A stretch of 64,000 nt of DNA from Fermentibacter danicus (GTDB taxonomy: Bacteria > Fermentibacterota > Fermentibacteria > Fermentibacterales > Fermentibacteraceae). A program made the translations under genes and the position numbers. Numbering within the stretch: the stretch's first letter is position 1; every line of letters begins with the position of its first letter. Shown in pieces: positions 7,676 to 15,837 of this stretch. The stretch covers positions 3,086 to 67,085 of the forward strand of contig LKHB01000181.1 in the NCBI GenBank assembly GCA_001618615.1, given 5' to 3'. The notes below the pieces were generated by a model. The model did not search any database, was not told the origin of the DNA, and worked only from the letters and a program-made list of their open reading frames with translations.

Positions 7676-8751
7676 AGCCCGTTCTTTTCGGCATCATCGT
7701 ATCGGCCTCCCTCCCGGCCGTGGCAGCCAAGTACGCAGGGGAGTTCATGTATGTCGGCGCCGGCGCCAGGGCGCTCGGCATGGGCGGAGCCTTCTGCTCC
7801 GTAGCAGACGACGCGACTGCCGCCTACTGGAACCCTGCCGGCCTCGTCTCCCTCCCGGGGCGCGAGATTCAGCTCATGCACTCCGAGAGATTTGGAGGGC
7901 TGGTCAAGTACGATTATCTGGCCTATGCCCAGCCCTTCGGCGGTTCCGCCATCTCGGCGAGCCTCTTCAGAACCGATGCAGGAGACATAGCCGACACGAC
8001 AGGTCTGGAGTGGCTCGACACCGGGTCCGACGGCGTCGCCGGCGAAGACGGGGCGGGCGTCCCGGGAGACTCCGGCAGCGACGACTACGATCCCCTGACC
8101 AATCCGGGCGGCACGGAGAACAACGGTCGGTGGGATCCGGGCGAGGAGCTAATTTACGACGAGGGCCGCATCTCATGGGGAAGCGCCGTCGACTACGCCC
8201 TTTATCTCTCCTGGGCCCGCCCCCTCACGGACGAACTCTCCCTGGGCGCAAGCATGAAGATCATCCAGCGCACCCTCATGGACCACAGCGCCTTCGGTGC
8301 CGGTCTGGACGCAGGGATCAGATGGACGCCCAGCGATGTCTTCGCCGCCGGGCTCAATATCCAGGACGCCGTGGGAACTCATATCTTCTGGGACACCGGC
8401 AGCAACGAGAGCGTCGTACCCACGGCAAAGCTCGGCGCCTCGACCGTATGGAGCCTCGGCAGGCTCTCCACCGTCGTGACCGTGTCGGCGGACGGCGACT
8501 TCAGGTTCGAAGGCAGGAAGTACTCCGCACAGTATCACGTCGGTGACGTCAGCCTGGACACCCACTTCGGAGCGGAGTTCCTGGTAAGGGACAGAGTCGC
8601 ACTGAGGCTCGGAACCTCCGAAGGATCCTTCACGGCCGGAGCCGGCCTCAGGATCGGGATAATGGGGCATCCCGTCAGCCTCGACTACGCCTTCCTCGGC
8701 CACGAGGATCTCGACGACACTCACAGAATCTCGCTCGGCATAGGCATCTGA
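7672..8751 (+). CDS. PorV/UPF0164-like outer-membrane beta-barrel protein
   Basis: A 359-residue secreted beta-barrel protein. A signal peptide (cleavage near AVAA) precedes the family signature FMYVGAGARALGMGGAF and ATAAYWNPAGL at about residues 24-64. Alternating amphipathic strands follow, with a C-terminal strand ending in HRISLGIGI. Residues about 120-165 hold an acidic Asp/Gly insert (DDYDPLTNPGG, NGRWDPGEE) like a calcium-binding loop. PorV of Bacteroidota shuttles type IX cargo; relatives in other FCB phyla are common and uncharacterised. GTG start, 4-nt overlap with PilZ. Confidence 0.85.
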   Translation: MKPVLFGIIVSASLPAVAAKYAGEFMYVGAGARALGMGGAFCSVADDATAAYWNPAGLVSLPGREIQLMHSERFGGLVKYDYLAYAQPFGGSAISASLFRTDAGDIADTTGLEWLDTGSDGVAGEDGAGVPGDSGSDDYDPLTNPGGTENNGRWDPGEELIYDEGRISWGSAVDYALYLSWARPLTDELSLGASMKIIQRTLMDHSAFGAGLDAGIRWTPSDVFAAGLNIQDAVGTHIFWDTGSNESVVPTAKLGASTVWSLGRLSTVVTVSADGDFRFEGRKYSAQYHVGDVSLDTHFGAEFLVRDRVALRLGTSEGSFTAGAGLRIGIMGHPVSLDYAFLGHEDLDDTHRISLGIGI

Positions 8752-8762
8752 CACCCTCCCGC

Positions 8763-9365
8763 ATGACGCTGAGCGAAGAACTACTCAGGAAGTCGATACA
8801 TCTGGCTTCCGTGGTCATCCCCCTTACCGCCCTCCTCGTGGAGAAGACGCTGCTCGTAGTCGTCCTGGCCGTCGCCGCCCTGGCCCTCCTGCTCGTAGAT
8901 TATCTCAGGCTCAGGAATCAAGGCTTCAAGGCCTTCTTCCTGTCCGCCTTCGGCGAGCTTCTCCGGAAGCACGAGAAGCAGGGCGGGATCACGGGCTCTA
9001 CCATCCTGGTCGCCTCGGCCGCTCTGACGATACTCATCTACAGGCAGGAGACCGCAGTGGCGGCGCTTGTCTTCCTGAGCCTGGGCGACAGCATGGCCGC
9101 GCTGGTGGGCAGGAGATACGGGAGGGTGAAGCTCGTCTGCGGGAGGACTCTCGAAGGCAGCCTGGCGGCGCTGATAAGCTGCCTTTTCGCGAGCGCGGTC
9201 CTGCTGCTCATAAGCCCTGTCTTCCACTGGAACCTCACCCCGCCCGTGCTCATCGCCGGTTCCGTCACCGCCGTCCTGGTCGAACTGATCGACATCCCGC
9301 TCGACGACAACTTCAGGATTCCCATCATATCGGGGCTCGTCATGGAACTCCTGATCCCCGGCTGA
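8763..9365 (+). CDS. SEC59/DGK1-like CTP-dependent lipid kinase
   Basis: A 200-residue polytopic membrane protein of the dolichol kinase / CTP-dependent diacylglycerol kinase / phytol kinase group. The N terminus carries LLRKSIHLASVVIPLT (the RKxxH block). The middle has GDSMAALVGRRYGRVKL followed by GRTLEGSLAALISC, matching the family's GDxxAalvGrr..G....KtlEGS signature. The likely role is phosphorylation of a lipid alcohol (diacylglycerol or a polyprenol) at the inner membrane; a phosphatidate cytidylyltransferase annotation is the usual alternative. It lies 11 nt after the PorV-like gene and 3 nt before miaB. Confidence 0.8.
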   Translation: MTLSEELLRKSIHLASVVIPLTALLVEKTLLVVVLAVAALALLLVDYLRLRNQGFKAFFLSAFGELLRKHEKQGGITGSTILVASAALTILIYRQETAVAALVFLSLGDSMAALVGRRYGRVKLVCGRTLEGSLAALISCLFASAVLLLISPVFHWNLTPPVLIAGSVTAVLVELIDIPLDDNFRIPIISGLVMELLIPG

Positions 9366-9368
9366 GCT

Positions 9369-10739
9369 GTGGTGGAAAGCGGCGGCCGTCCCACCCGCAG
9401 AGGCGCCTACTGGATGGAAGTCTATGGGTGCCAGATGAATGTGAGCGACTCGGAGATCATCCGGGGAATCCTGGAGAGCGCCGGATACAGGCAGGTGGAC
9501 GATCCGGGTGACGCAGACGCAGTCCTGGTCGTGACCTGCGCCGTTCGTGAACACGCGGAGACGAGAGCCATAGGCAGGCTGACCCAGCTCGGAGCGGGAA
9601 CCGGCGGAGAGGGGCGTCCCGTCACGGTAGTCTGCGGATGCGTGGCCCAGGAGCACGGGAGTTCCCTGCTGGAGAACTATCCGGCCATCGACATCGTGGT
9701 CGGACCCGACAGATACCTCGAACTTCCCGATCTTATCCGGCGCGGCAGGGCCTCCGCGACCGGGTTCTCGCCCCACCACTACGAAGGGGTCGAGCCCGTC
9801 AGGAAAACCTTCCCGCGCTCCTTCGTGACCGTCATGCGAGGCTGCGACAACTTCTGCAGCTACTGCATCGTGCCTCACGTGCGGGGACGGGAGAGGAGCA
9901 GGCCCGCCGCCGACATCCTGCGCGAGGTGTCCGGGCTCGTCTCCTCGGGTTACGGGGAGATCACGCTGCTGGGCCAGAACGTGAACTCCTACCGCTCCGG
10001 GGAGCTGCGTTTTCCGGAACTCCTCGGGATGGTTTCGCGGGAGGCCCGCGGAGCCTGGGTCAGATTCGTCACCAGTCATCCCCGCGATCTCACCGATGAC
10101 CTCGTGGAGACGATGTCGCGGTGCCGCAACGTCTGCCGCCAGATCCACCTGCCCGTACAGTCCGGCAGCGACCGCATCCTCTCCGCGATGAACAGGGGCT
10201 ATTCGAGGGCCGGGTATCTCGACAAGATCAGGAAACTCAGGGAGGCGATGCCCGGCATCGCCCTCTCGACCGACATGATCGCGGGATTCCCCGGAGAGAG
10301 CGAGGAGGACTTCGAACTCAGCGCTTCGCTTCTCGAAGAGGTCCGGTTCGACCAGGCCTTCCTCTTCAGGTATTCGGAGAGGGCCGGCACTCCCGCCGCC
10401 TCGATGGAAGGCTCCATACCCGTCGAAGTGAGGCTCGAAAGGCTTTCGAGGCTCCAGGAGATCCAGAGATCGATAACGCGCGCCTGCTCGGCCGCGCTCT
10501 CGGGTAGAGAGATGCCGGTACTCATCATCGGACCCGGCGCAAAGCGCGGCCTTCTGCAGACCCAGGGCCGGACGGCGGGGAACAGAGTGGTGGTGTTCGA
10601 GGGCAGGCAGGCCGAGGCGGGGAGGTTCGTACTGGCGCGCATCGGCTCGAGCGACGGCTGGACGCACTTCGCGGATCTGGTACGCCCGCTCGGGACGGAG
10701 GAGGGTTTCGAGGCGTCGGAGTCATGGCGCGAGTGTTGA
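9369..10739 (+). CDS. miaB: tRNA-2-methylthio-N6-isopentenyladenosine-37 synthase
   Basis: A 456-residue radical-SAM methylthiotransferase that adds the 2-methylthio group to isopentenyl-A37 of tRNAs reading UNN codons. The N-terminal UPF0004 domain starts VYGCQMNVSDSE and supplies three cysteines for the auxiliary cluster. The radical-SAM cluster motif is CDNFCSYC, followed by IVPHVRGRERSR, and GQNVNSY comes later. A C-terminal TRAM-like domain ends the protein. The GTG at 9369 lacks a clear ribosome-binding site; an ATG at 9414 would still keep the first motif. Its partner miaA is at 44391. Confidence 0.95.
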   Translation: MVESGGRPTRRGAYWMEVYGCQMNVSDSEIIRGILESAGYRQVDDPGDADAVLVVTCAVREHAETRAIGRLTQLGAGTGGEGRPVTVVCGCVAQEHGSSLLENYPAIDIVVGPDRYLELPDLIRRGRASATGFSPHHYEGVEPVRKTFPRSFVTVMRGCDNFCSYCIVPHVRGRERSRPAADILREVSGLVSSGYGEITLLGQNVNSYRSGELRFPELLGMVSREARGAWVRFVTSHPRDLTDDLVETMSRCRNVCRQIHLPVQSGSDRILSAMNRGYSRAGYLDKIRKLREAMPGIALSTDMIAGFPGESEEDFELSASLLEEVRFDQAFLFRYSERAGTPAASMEGSIPVEVRLERLSRLQEIQRSITRACSAALSGREMPVLIIGPGAKRGLLQTQGRTAGNRVVVFEGRQAEAGRFVLARIGSSDGWTHFADLVRPLGTEEGFEASESWREC

Positions 10740-11761
10740 AACGGATCGAGAGAGCCTCCAGGAGGCTGCTCACCCGCCTCCTCAGGGGGCCGTCGCAATG
10801 TGCCGAATCCGATGCACCGCCTCCCGAGCCCTCGTCCATCCTCGTCACCAGGCCGGATTCACGGCTGGGAAACCTCGTCCTCACCCTGCCTCTCCTGGAA
10901 GGCCTCAGGAGCAGGTTCCCCGAAGCACGCCTGACGCTGCTGGCCAGCGACAGGTTCGCCGAGCTGCCCACCCTCATGGGATTCGACGTAATCCCTGTCG
11001 ACAAGGCCAGGATGGCCTCGCACCCCTGGCTCTTCCCGGGGTTCGCGCGAAAGCTTCGCAAGCGTGGATTCGACTGTGCGATCGACGCTTCCCATCCGTT
11101 CGCGTTCTCACTGTCCGGGGCGCTGGTCGGCCGACTCGCGGGCGCCCGCACGAGGATAGGCTTCGCCTCGGGGGACTACGAGGGCTGGTACACCCATGCG
11201 GTCCCGGGCCTCTCGAAAAGCGACCACGAGAGCAGGACCATCCACAGGCTGGGGTCGGTATGGCCGCGTTGGCCGGCATATTCGCCGCCACTTCTCCGCA
11301 CGCCCGGACGGAGCCGATGCCGCTCCATAGGGGTCCATGTCGGGGCCAGCAGGGGGAAGGTCTATCCGCCGGACAGGTTCTCCAGGCTCGTCGCCGGGCT
11401 TGCCGGCATCGGGAGGGTCATCCTGTTCTGGGGAAGCGAAGGCGAGAGAAACCTCGCCGTCCGGCTGGCGGCGGATGCGGCCGCCTCGGGACTGCAGACC
11501 GTCACCGTGTCGGATCCGCTGTCGATCGCGGGTCTTCTGGACTCGTTCGCCGGTCTCGATCTGCTGGTGACTGCGGACAACGGGCCCATGCACGTCGCCT
11601 ACGCCCTGGGAACGCCGGTGATAGCTCTCTTCCGCGTGCAGAACCATGACAGGTTCGGGCCCCTGTCGGAGGGATCGGTCGTCCTCTACGATCCGGACGG
11701 CCCGGATCCGGAGAGAGTCATCCGCGCAGTGAAGGCTGTCCAGGCCGGGATCCGTCCCTAG
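10724..11761 (+). CDS. Glycosyltransferase family 9 (heptosyltransferase-like)
   Basis: A 345-residue GT-B glycosyltransferase of family 9, the group of ADP-heptose:LPS heptosyltransferases. After a basic N-terminal extension of about 35 residues comes VTRPDSRLGNLVLTLPLLEGLRSRFP, the family's first block. The C-terminal donor-binding motif is TADNGPMHVAYALGTPVIALF. The likely job is adding heptose or a similar sugar to the LPS core on the cytoplasmic face. gmhB at 18753 is consistent with heptose use. It overlaps miaB by 16 nt and its stop overlaps the convergent xseB stop by 4 nt. Confidence 0.88.
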   Translation: MARVLKRIERASRRLLTRLLRGPSQCAESDAPPPEPSSILVTRPDSRLGNLVLTLPLLEGLRSRFPEARLTLLASDRFAELPTLMGFDVIPVDKARMASHPWLFPGFARKLRKRGFDCAIDASHPFAFSLSGALVGRLAGARTRIGFASGDYEGWYTHAVPGLSKSDHESRTIHRLGSVWPRWPAYSPPLLRTPGRSRCRSIGVHVGASRGKVYPPDRFSRLVAGLAGIGRVILFWGSEGERNLAVRLAADAAASGLQTVTVSDPLSIAGLLDSFAGLDLLVTADNGPMHVAYALGTPVIALFRVQNHDRFGPLSEGSVVLYDPDGPDPERVIRAVKAVQAGIRP

Positions 11762-12051
11762 CCGTCCTCTTCTTCTTCTTCGTTTTCGTCGTCGTCTTCG
11801 TCGTCTTCTTCTTCCTCGTCCCGGGCGTCCGCGTCCGGTGCGCCGGCGGAGTCCGACAGTCCGTCGAGGATGTTCTTCACGGACATCTCGGTAGCCGCCA
11901 GGCGGCTGCGGAGGTCTCCTATCAGCTCCGCCGCCCGCTTCACCTTCGACTCGAGTTCGTCGAGAGGGCAGTCCTCCCTGCCGACCTCGTCCACGAGCCG
12001 GTTCAACTCCTTCATCTGCTCCTCGAAGGAAGCGCTTTTCCTCCTGCCCAT
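11758..12051 (-). CDS. xseB: Exodeoxyribonuclease VII small subunit
   Basis: A 97-residue XseB. The helical core SFEEQMKELNRLVDEVGRED followed by CPLDELESKVKRAAELI is the standard family block; several copies bind one XseA in the exonuclease that trims single-stranded DNA ends. The last 35 or so residues are almost entirely Glu and Asp, about half as long again as the typical protein. I chose the ATG at 12051, preceded by GGGAGAGGG; an ATG at 12108 is possible and would bring the start to 8 nt from xseA. Confidence 0.92.
   Translation of the reverse strand: MGRRKSASFEEQMKELNRLVDEVGREDCPLDELESKVKRAAELIGDLRSRLAATEMSVKNILDGLSDSAGAPDADARDEEEEDDEDDDENEEEEEDG
11762..11820 (-). repeat. Acidic trinucleotide-repeat tract in xseB
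   Basis: The 3' end of xseB is an imperfect run of GAA/GAC/GAG codons (seen on the plus strand as TTC/GTC triplets) encoding a nearly pure Glu/Asp tail. Such tracts can slip during replication, so tail length may vary between strains. Confidence 0.7.
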
Positions 12052-12116
12052 CCCTCTCCCGTCGGCCGCGATGCCTGCGGAGCAGCGGCCTGAAGACCCG
12101 GCGGACATGGAGTCCG

Positions 12117-13523
12117 TCAGGATGCCCCGTCCATATCGACTTCTACCGCTCTCGCCGAAATGCGGCCGTCCCTCAGCCTTATGCCAACCCGATCCCCCGC
12201 CTCGACGCAGGAGGCGGAAGTCACCAGCCGGCCTTCTCCGTCCGTGACGATGGCCCATCCCATTTCCAGCATCCTGGCGGGGTCGCGTGCTGCGACGAGG
12301 GCGGAAAGGGCATCGAGTCTGCGTCTCGACACATCGATGAGTGCCCCGCTGGCTGTTCTAAGCTGCCGGGAGCAGTCATCCAGCGACAGACCGCGCTCCG
12401 GGAACCGAACGAGGCAGCCCGGCGGCCCCAGTCTCGCAGCCATTCTTTCCAGTTCACGCCCGGCCCTCGAGGTACTCCTTCCGGAAGCGGCGCGGAGCCA
12501 TGCCTCGTTCCTGTCGAGAGCGCCGGAGACGCTCCTGGAGAACATCGAAACTCCCGAGGCCAGCATCGAGGCGGCGGCTCGAATCCTGTGCCCCTCGGAT
12601 CTGAGTCTGGGAAGCGATGATGCCGCCATGTCCCTCGCGGCGTCGTCGATCGACTGGGCCGCATCGGCCAGCCTGTCCACAAGGATGGAGGCCGCGTGTG
12701 TCGGGGTCTTGGCCCTCGTATGGGCGATGAAGTCCGGGAGCGTGAAGTCGACTTCGTGGCCGATGCCCGAGACTACAGGGGCGGGGAATGAAGCGATGGC
12801 CCGCCCTATGGGTTCCGAGTCGAACCACGAGAGGTCGGTTGCTGATCCGCCGCCCCTCGTTATCACCAGGACATCCAGCGAGGGTTCCAGGGCCAGGCGC
12901 GACATGGCCTCGACCACGGTTCTCATGGTTTCGGCGCCCTGCATCTGTGCAGGGTGGAGCAGAACCTCGAAGGGGTAGCCGCTTTCGCGCAGGGTCGTGA
13001 GAAAGTCCTCGAGAGCGGCCGAGCCGGGTGCGCTTACCAAACCTATCCTGAGGGGCAGCGCCGGGAACGGCAGGGTGCGGTTCCGCTCTGCGAGGCCCTC
13101 GCGGGTGAGTTTTGCCAGCAATTCCCTGAGGCGGGTTTCCGACGAGGCGCCGAAGCTCCCGGGATCGAAGGCCTCCACCACGAACTGGAAGCGTCCGGAC
13201 TGGGGCCAGATGTCCACGCGGCCGAGTATCCGGACATCGATTCCCTCGGATGGGTCGAAGACCATCCCGGCTCTGGCGAAGTCGCGCTGCACCACGGTAC
13301 GGGCGCCGGCGAAGAGTACGCAGTCTATGGAGGCCTGCGGCCGGGAGGCGGAATCCGTGTTGTCCACGAGCTGGAAGTAGGTATGTCCCCGGCTGTTCGC
13401 CTGGATTCTGCCGGCGAGCGTTCCCCTCAGCCAGATCGGGTACGGGTATACCGTCCGGAATAGCTCCCTCACTCTCGTGTTGAGTTCGAGTACGGTGAGG
13501 TCGCGGCCGGATGCGGCGGCCAA
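12117..13523 (-). CDS. xseA: Exodeoxyribonuclease VII large subunit
   Basis: A 468-residue catalytic subunit of exonuclease VII. The N-terminal OB domain starts LTVLELNTRVRELF and includes the GHTYFQLVD strand. The catalytic core has GLVSAPGSAALEDFL, RGGGSATDLSWFDSE and PVVSGIGHEVDFTLPDFIAHTRAKTPTHAA, all diagnostic. A long helical region and a C-terminal strand that binds XseB follow. The TTG start at 13523 lies 2 nt after the preceding stop, suggesting coupling to the secreted-protein gene upstream; xseB follows after about 65 nt. Confidence 0.95.
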   Translation of the reverse strand: MAAASGRDLTVLELNTRVRELFRTVYPYPIWLRGTLAGRIQANSRGHTYFQLVDNTDSASRPQASIDCVLFAGARTVVQRDFARAGMVFDPSEGIDVRILGRVDIWPQSGRFQFVVEAFDPGSFGASSETRLRELLAKLTREGLAERNRTLPFPALPLRIGLVSAPGSAALEDFLTTLRESGYPFEVLLHPAQMQGAETMRTVVEAMSRLALEPSLDVLVITRGGGSATDLSWFDSEPIGRAIASFPAPVVSGIGHEVDFTLPDFIAHTRAKTPTHAASILVDRLADAAQSIDDAARDMAASSLPRLRSEGHRIRAAASMLASGVSMFSRSVSGALDRNEAWLRAASGRSTSRAGRELERMAARLGPPGCLVRFPERGLSLDDCSRQLRTASGALIDVSRRRLDALSALVAARDPARMLEMGWAIVTDGEGRLVTSASCVEAGDRVGIRLRDGRISARAVEVDMDGAS

Positions 13524-13525
13524 GG

Positions 13526-13903
13526 TCAGAATACCTTCAGATCGTAGCTTCCCCCGGTTTCGCCTATGTCGTGTATCACGATGAAGGCCGGGCCGGTGTA
13601 TGGCGCAGTGAGGGTAAGGCTTTCGGAACCATCACTGTCTCCCTCGACCATCGAGAATCCCCTGGCATAGATGTAGTCCTCGTAGTAGGGAAGGCTCATG
13701 AACTCGTCGAAGTCCATGTCCCGTGAGGCGACGGTGACGTCGAAGTCGGCCGGGGGAGGGGGGCAGTCGAGTACGATCCAGTAGTCCGTCCCTTCCAGGA
13801 CCGTGAGCGTGTACACGGCCGTGGCGCCCCTGCCGAGCTGGTCCGTCGAGGAGAGCAGGGGTTCGGTGGACAGAGCCAGTGTCAGGATAAGCATCTGTAT
13901 CAT
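13526..13903 (-). CDS. Small secreted protein, PPC-like beta domain
   Basis: A 125-residue exported protein I cannot name. A hydrophobic signal sequence (IQMLILTLALS) is followed by a beta-rich domain reading GRGATAVYTLTVLEGTDYWIVLDCPP, later SESLTLTAPYTGPAFIVIHDIG and a terminal GGSYDLKVF. The rhythm resembles bacterial pre-peptidase C-terminal (PPC) domains, which end proteases or stand alone on the cell surface. The ATG at 13903 has GGAGG five bases upstream. It is the first gene of the xseA-xseB transcription unit, an odd pairing. Confidence 0.7.
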   Translation of the reverse strand: MIQMLILTLALSTEPLLSSTDQLGRGATAVYTLTVLEGTDYWIVLDCPPPPADFDVTVASRDMDFDEFMSLPYYEDYIYARGFSMVEGDSDGSESLTLTAPYTGPAFIVIHDIGETGGSYDLKVF

Positions 13904-13944
13904 CGACACCTCCAGGTCGGGCGGGTTTCATGCAGCAGCGTCAA

Positions 13945-13972
13945 AATTGTGGGGTCGACCCCGCCCGGTCAA
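13945..13972 (-). promoter_or_regulatory. Candidate promoter with palindromic operator
   Basis: On the minus strand TTGACC (13972-13967, 5/6) and ACAATT (13950-13945, 4/6) are 16 nt apart, upstream of the secreted protein and xseA. The spacer contains a perfect 12-bp palindrome, GGGGTCGACCCC (13951-13962), exactly where a repressor would block polymerase. Confidence 0.4.
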
Positions 13973-14265
13973 CCTCATCTACACCCGGAGAGCGCTCGTT
14001 GTTCCTTTCAGCACGATGTCCGTCATGGTGGAACGGAGATCATCGCCCCATCGGAAGGCGTGTTGCTCCCGGGGCGGGGAGTCATCCGCGGTCGAACTCC
14101 CACAAAAGAGCCGAGTAAAAGAAAGCGCGAATCATAGTGTCTTTATTAAAGAAATAAATAAAGTTAGCGACATCGCTTTTCGCCGGGTTTCTCCGGGACT
14201 GCCGCCAGGGCTTCCCGGGGTTATCTTCCCCGGACATCCGACTGAACGAGAACTGGGGGTCCGTA
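13973..14265 (+). other. Intergenic leader with AT-rich island and hairpin
   Basis: No gene is visible in this part of the gap. Around 14105-14165 the base composition drops sharply to AT (including CTTTATT...AATAAAG, 14141-14163, a weak inverted repeat), unlike anything nearby; it probably holds the promoter of the nucleoside kinase, though I cannot fix its boxes. A stable hairpin, CCGGGG-7 nt-CCCCGG (14215-14233), lies about 33 nt before the kinase ATG. Confidence 0.45.
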
Positions 14266-15837
14266 ATGAGGGTCCGCGATCTGATAGAGCAGAAACACCG
14301 GGGACATGCAGTCGCAGCCGTCGATACGAGGGGGCTCGTGGTCGCCCTCGAGGACGAAGCCAGGCCGGGATCGACCTACAAGGCCGTCCCTCCATGGGTG
14401 ACGGAGGGCCGCGAGGTCTACAGGAGGAGTCTCATCCTTGCCCTGGACGAGGCATGCAGACGGACCTTCCCCGACTCGAAGCTATGGGTGGAGCACGCGC
14501 TCTCGCTGGGGTACAAGTGTCGTCTGGAGGAGCGGCCGGCGATGGCCGGCGCGGCGATGTGCGACCTCCTCACGGAGGCTCTCCGTGCCGTCATCTCGGA
14601 GGACATCACCTTCGAATCCTTCGAGGCTGGTAATGGAGAGGGGCCGCCGGAGCTGCTCGACTGGTGGGACGGCTCGACCAGGTTCAGGATGAATCGCCTC
14701 TGCAGGAGCACCGCCTTCGGCGCCGGCCCGGTGCTGCCCTCCACCGGGATGCTCGAACTCTTCGAGCTGCGCCCGCTGAATGCCGGCTTCGTCCTGAGGT
14801 TCCCGGGGTCCCTGGAATGGCCCGCCATCGCTCCCTGGGAGGACAGGCCCAGGCTCGCGAGAGAGTTCGACCTCGAGGAGAAGCACGGGGCGAGGATGCG
14901 CGTGAGGACCATTCACGAGCTGAACTCCAGGATCGAGGAGGACGGCGGTCTCGAGATCGTCGCAATGAGCCACTTCTACCAGGAGTACAGGCTGACCGAG
15001 ATCGTGATGGCGCTGGAGGGCATGTTCCCCCGGAAGCGCGTAGTGACCATCGCAGGGCCATCCTCCAGCGGAAAGACGACCTTCACGAAACTTCTAGGCA
15101 TGTCCCTGCGCGCGCAGGGGTTCGGTGTCGAGAGCATAAGTGTCGACAACTACTTCCGGAACAGGGAGGAGACCCCCAGGGACTCCAACGGCGAAATGGA
15201 CTTCGAATGCCTCGAAGCGCTGGACACGGAACTCTTCGGCAGGCATCTGAGCGAGCTTCTGGCAGGGAAGGAGATAAGACTGCCTGTCTTCGACTTCAAG
15301 ACAGGCCACAGGCTCGATGACCAGATACCCATGCGCCTGACGCCCAACGATTTCCTGCTGATAGAAGGAATCCACGGTCTGAACGACAGCCTGACCCCGG
15401 GCGTGGATCCTTCCTGCAAGTACAGGATCTATGCCTCCGCCCTGACCCAGATGAACATCGAGAGGCTGACGCGCATGTCCACATCCGACTCCAGGCTCCT
15501 GAGGAGGATGACCAGGGACCACAGGACCAGGGGCTATTCCGCAGAGGAGACCATCGGAAAGTGGCCCAGCGTAAGGCGGGGGGAGAGGCGCCACATATTC
15601 CCGTTCCAGGAGATGGCCGACGCCATGTTCAACTCGTCGCTTCCATACGAGCTGCCTGTGCTGAAACCCTTCGCCGAGCCGATTCTACGCTCCGTCCCCG
15701 AAGGAAGCCCCGCCTTCGACACGGCGCACAGGCTGCTCTCCGTCCTCTCTCTCGTGAAGCCGATAGACGCGTCTGTCGTCCCGAGGCTGAGCCTTCTCAG
15801 GGAGTTCATCGGAGGCCATCTCCTCGGTCAGGGGTGA
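14266..15837 (+). CDS. Uridine kinase-like nucleoside kinase with N-terminal accessory domain
   Basis: A 523-residue two-part enzyme. Residues about 1-250 resemble the threonyl-tRNA-synthetase-like second additional domain (WVEHALSLGYKC, later HFYQEYRLTEIV). Residues 255-523 are a uridine kinase-type P-loop kinase with Walker A AGPSSSGKTTFTK near 261, SVDNYFRNREETPRD, and FLLIEGIHGLND. This architecture is known in anaerobes as a 'nucleoside kinase'. It should phosphorylate a nucleoside, probably uridine or cytidine, in salvage, but the substrate is not fixed by the sequence. The start at 14266 follows GGGGG with a 6-nt spacer. It stands alone. Confidence 0.88.
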   Translation: MRVRDLIEQKHRGHAVAAVDTRGLVVALEDEARPGSTYKAVPPWVTEGREVYRRSLILALDEACRRTFPDSKLWVEHALSLGYKCRLEERPAMAGAAMCDLLTEALRAVISEDITFESFEAGNGEGPPELLDWWDGSTRFRMNRLCRSTAFGAGPVLPSTGMLELFELRPLNAGFVLRFPGSLEWPAIAPWEDRPRLAREFDLEEKHGARMRVRTIHELNSRIEEDGGLEIVAMSHFYQEYRLTEIVMALEGMFPRKRVVTIAGPSSSGKTTFTKLLGMSLRAQGFGVESISVDNYFRNREETPRDSNGEMDFECLEALDTELFGRHLSELLAGKEIRLPVFDFKTGHRLDDQIPMRLTPNDFLLIEGIHGLNDSLTPGVDPSCKYRIYASALTQMNIERLTRMSTSDSRLLRRMTRDHRTRGYSAEETIGKWPSVRRGERRHIFPFQEMADAMFNSSLPYELPVLKPFAEPILRSVPEGSPAFDTAHRLLSVLSLVKPIDASVVPRLSLLREFIGGHLLGQG

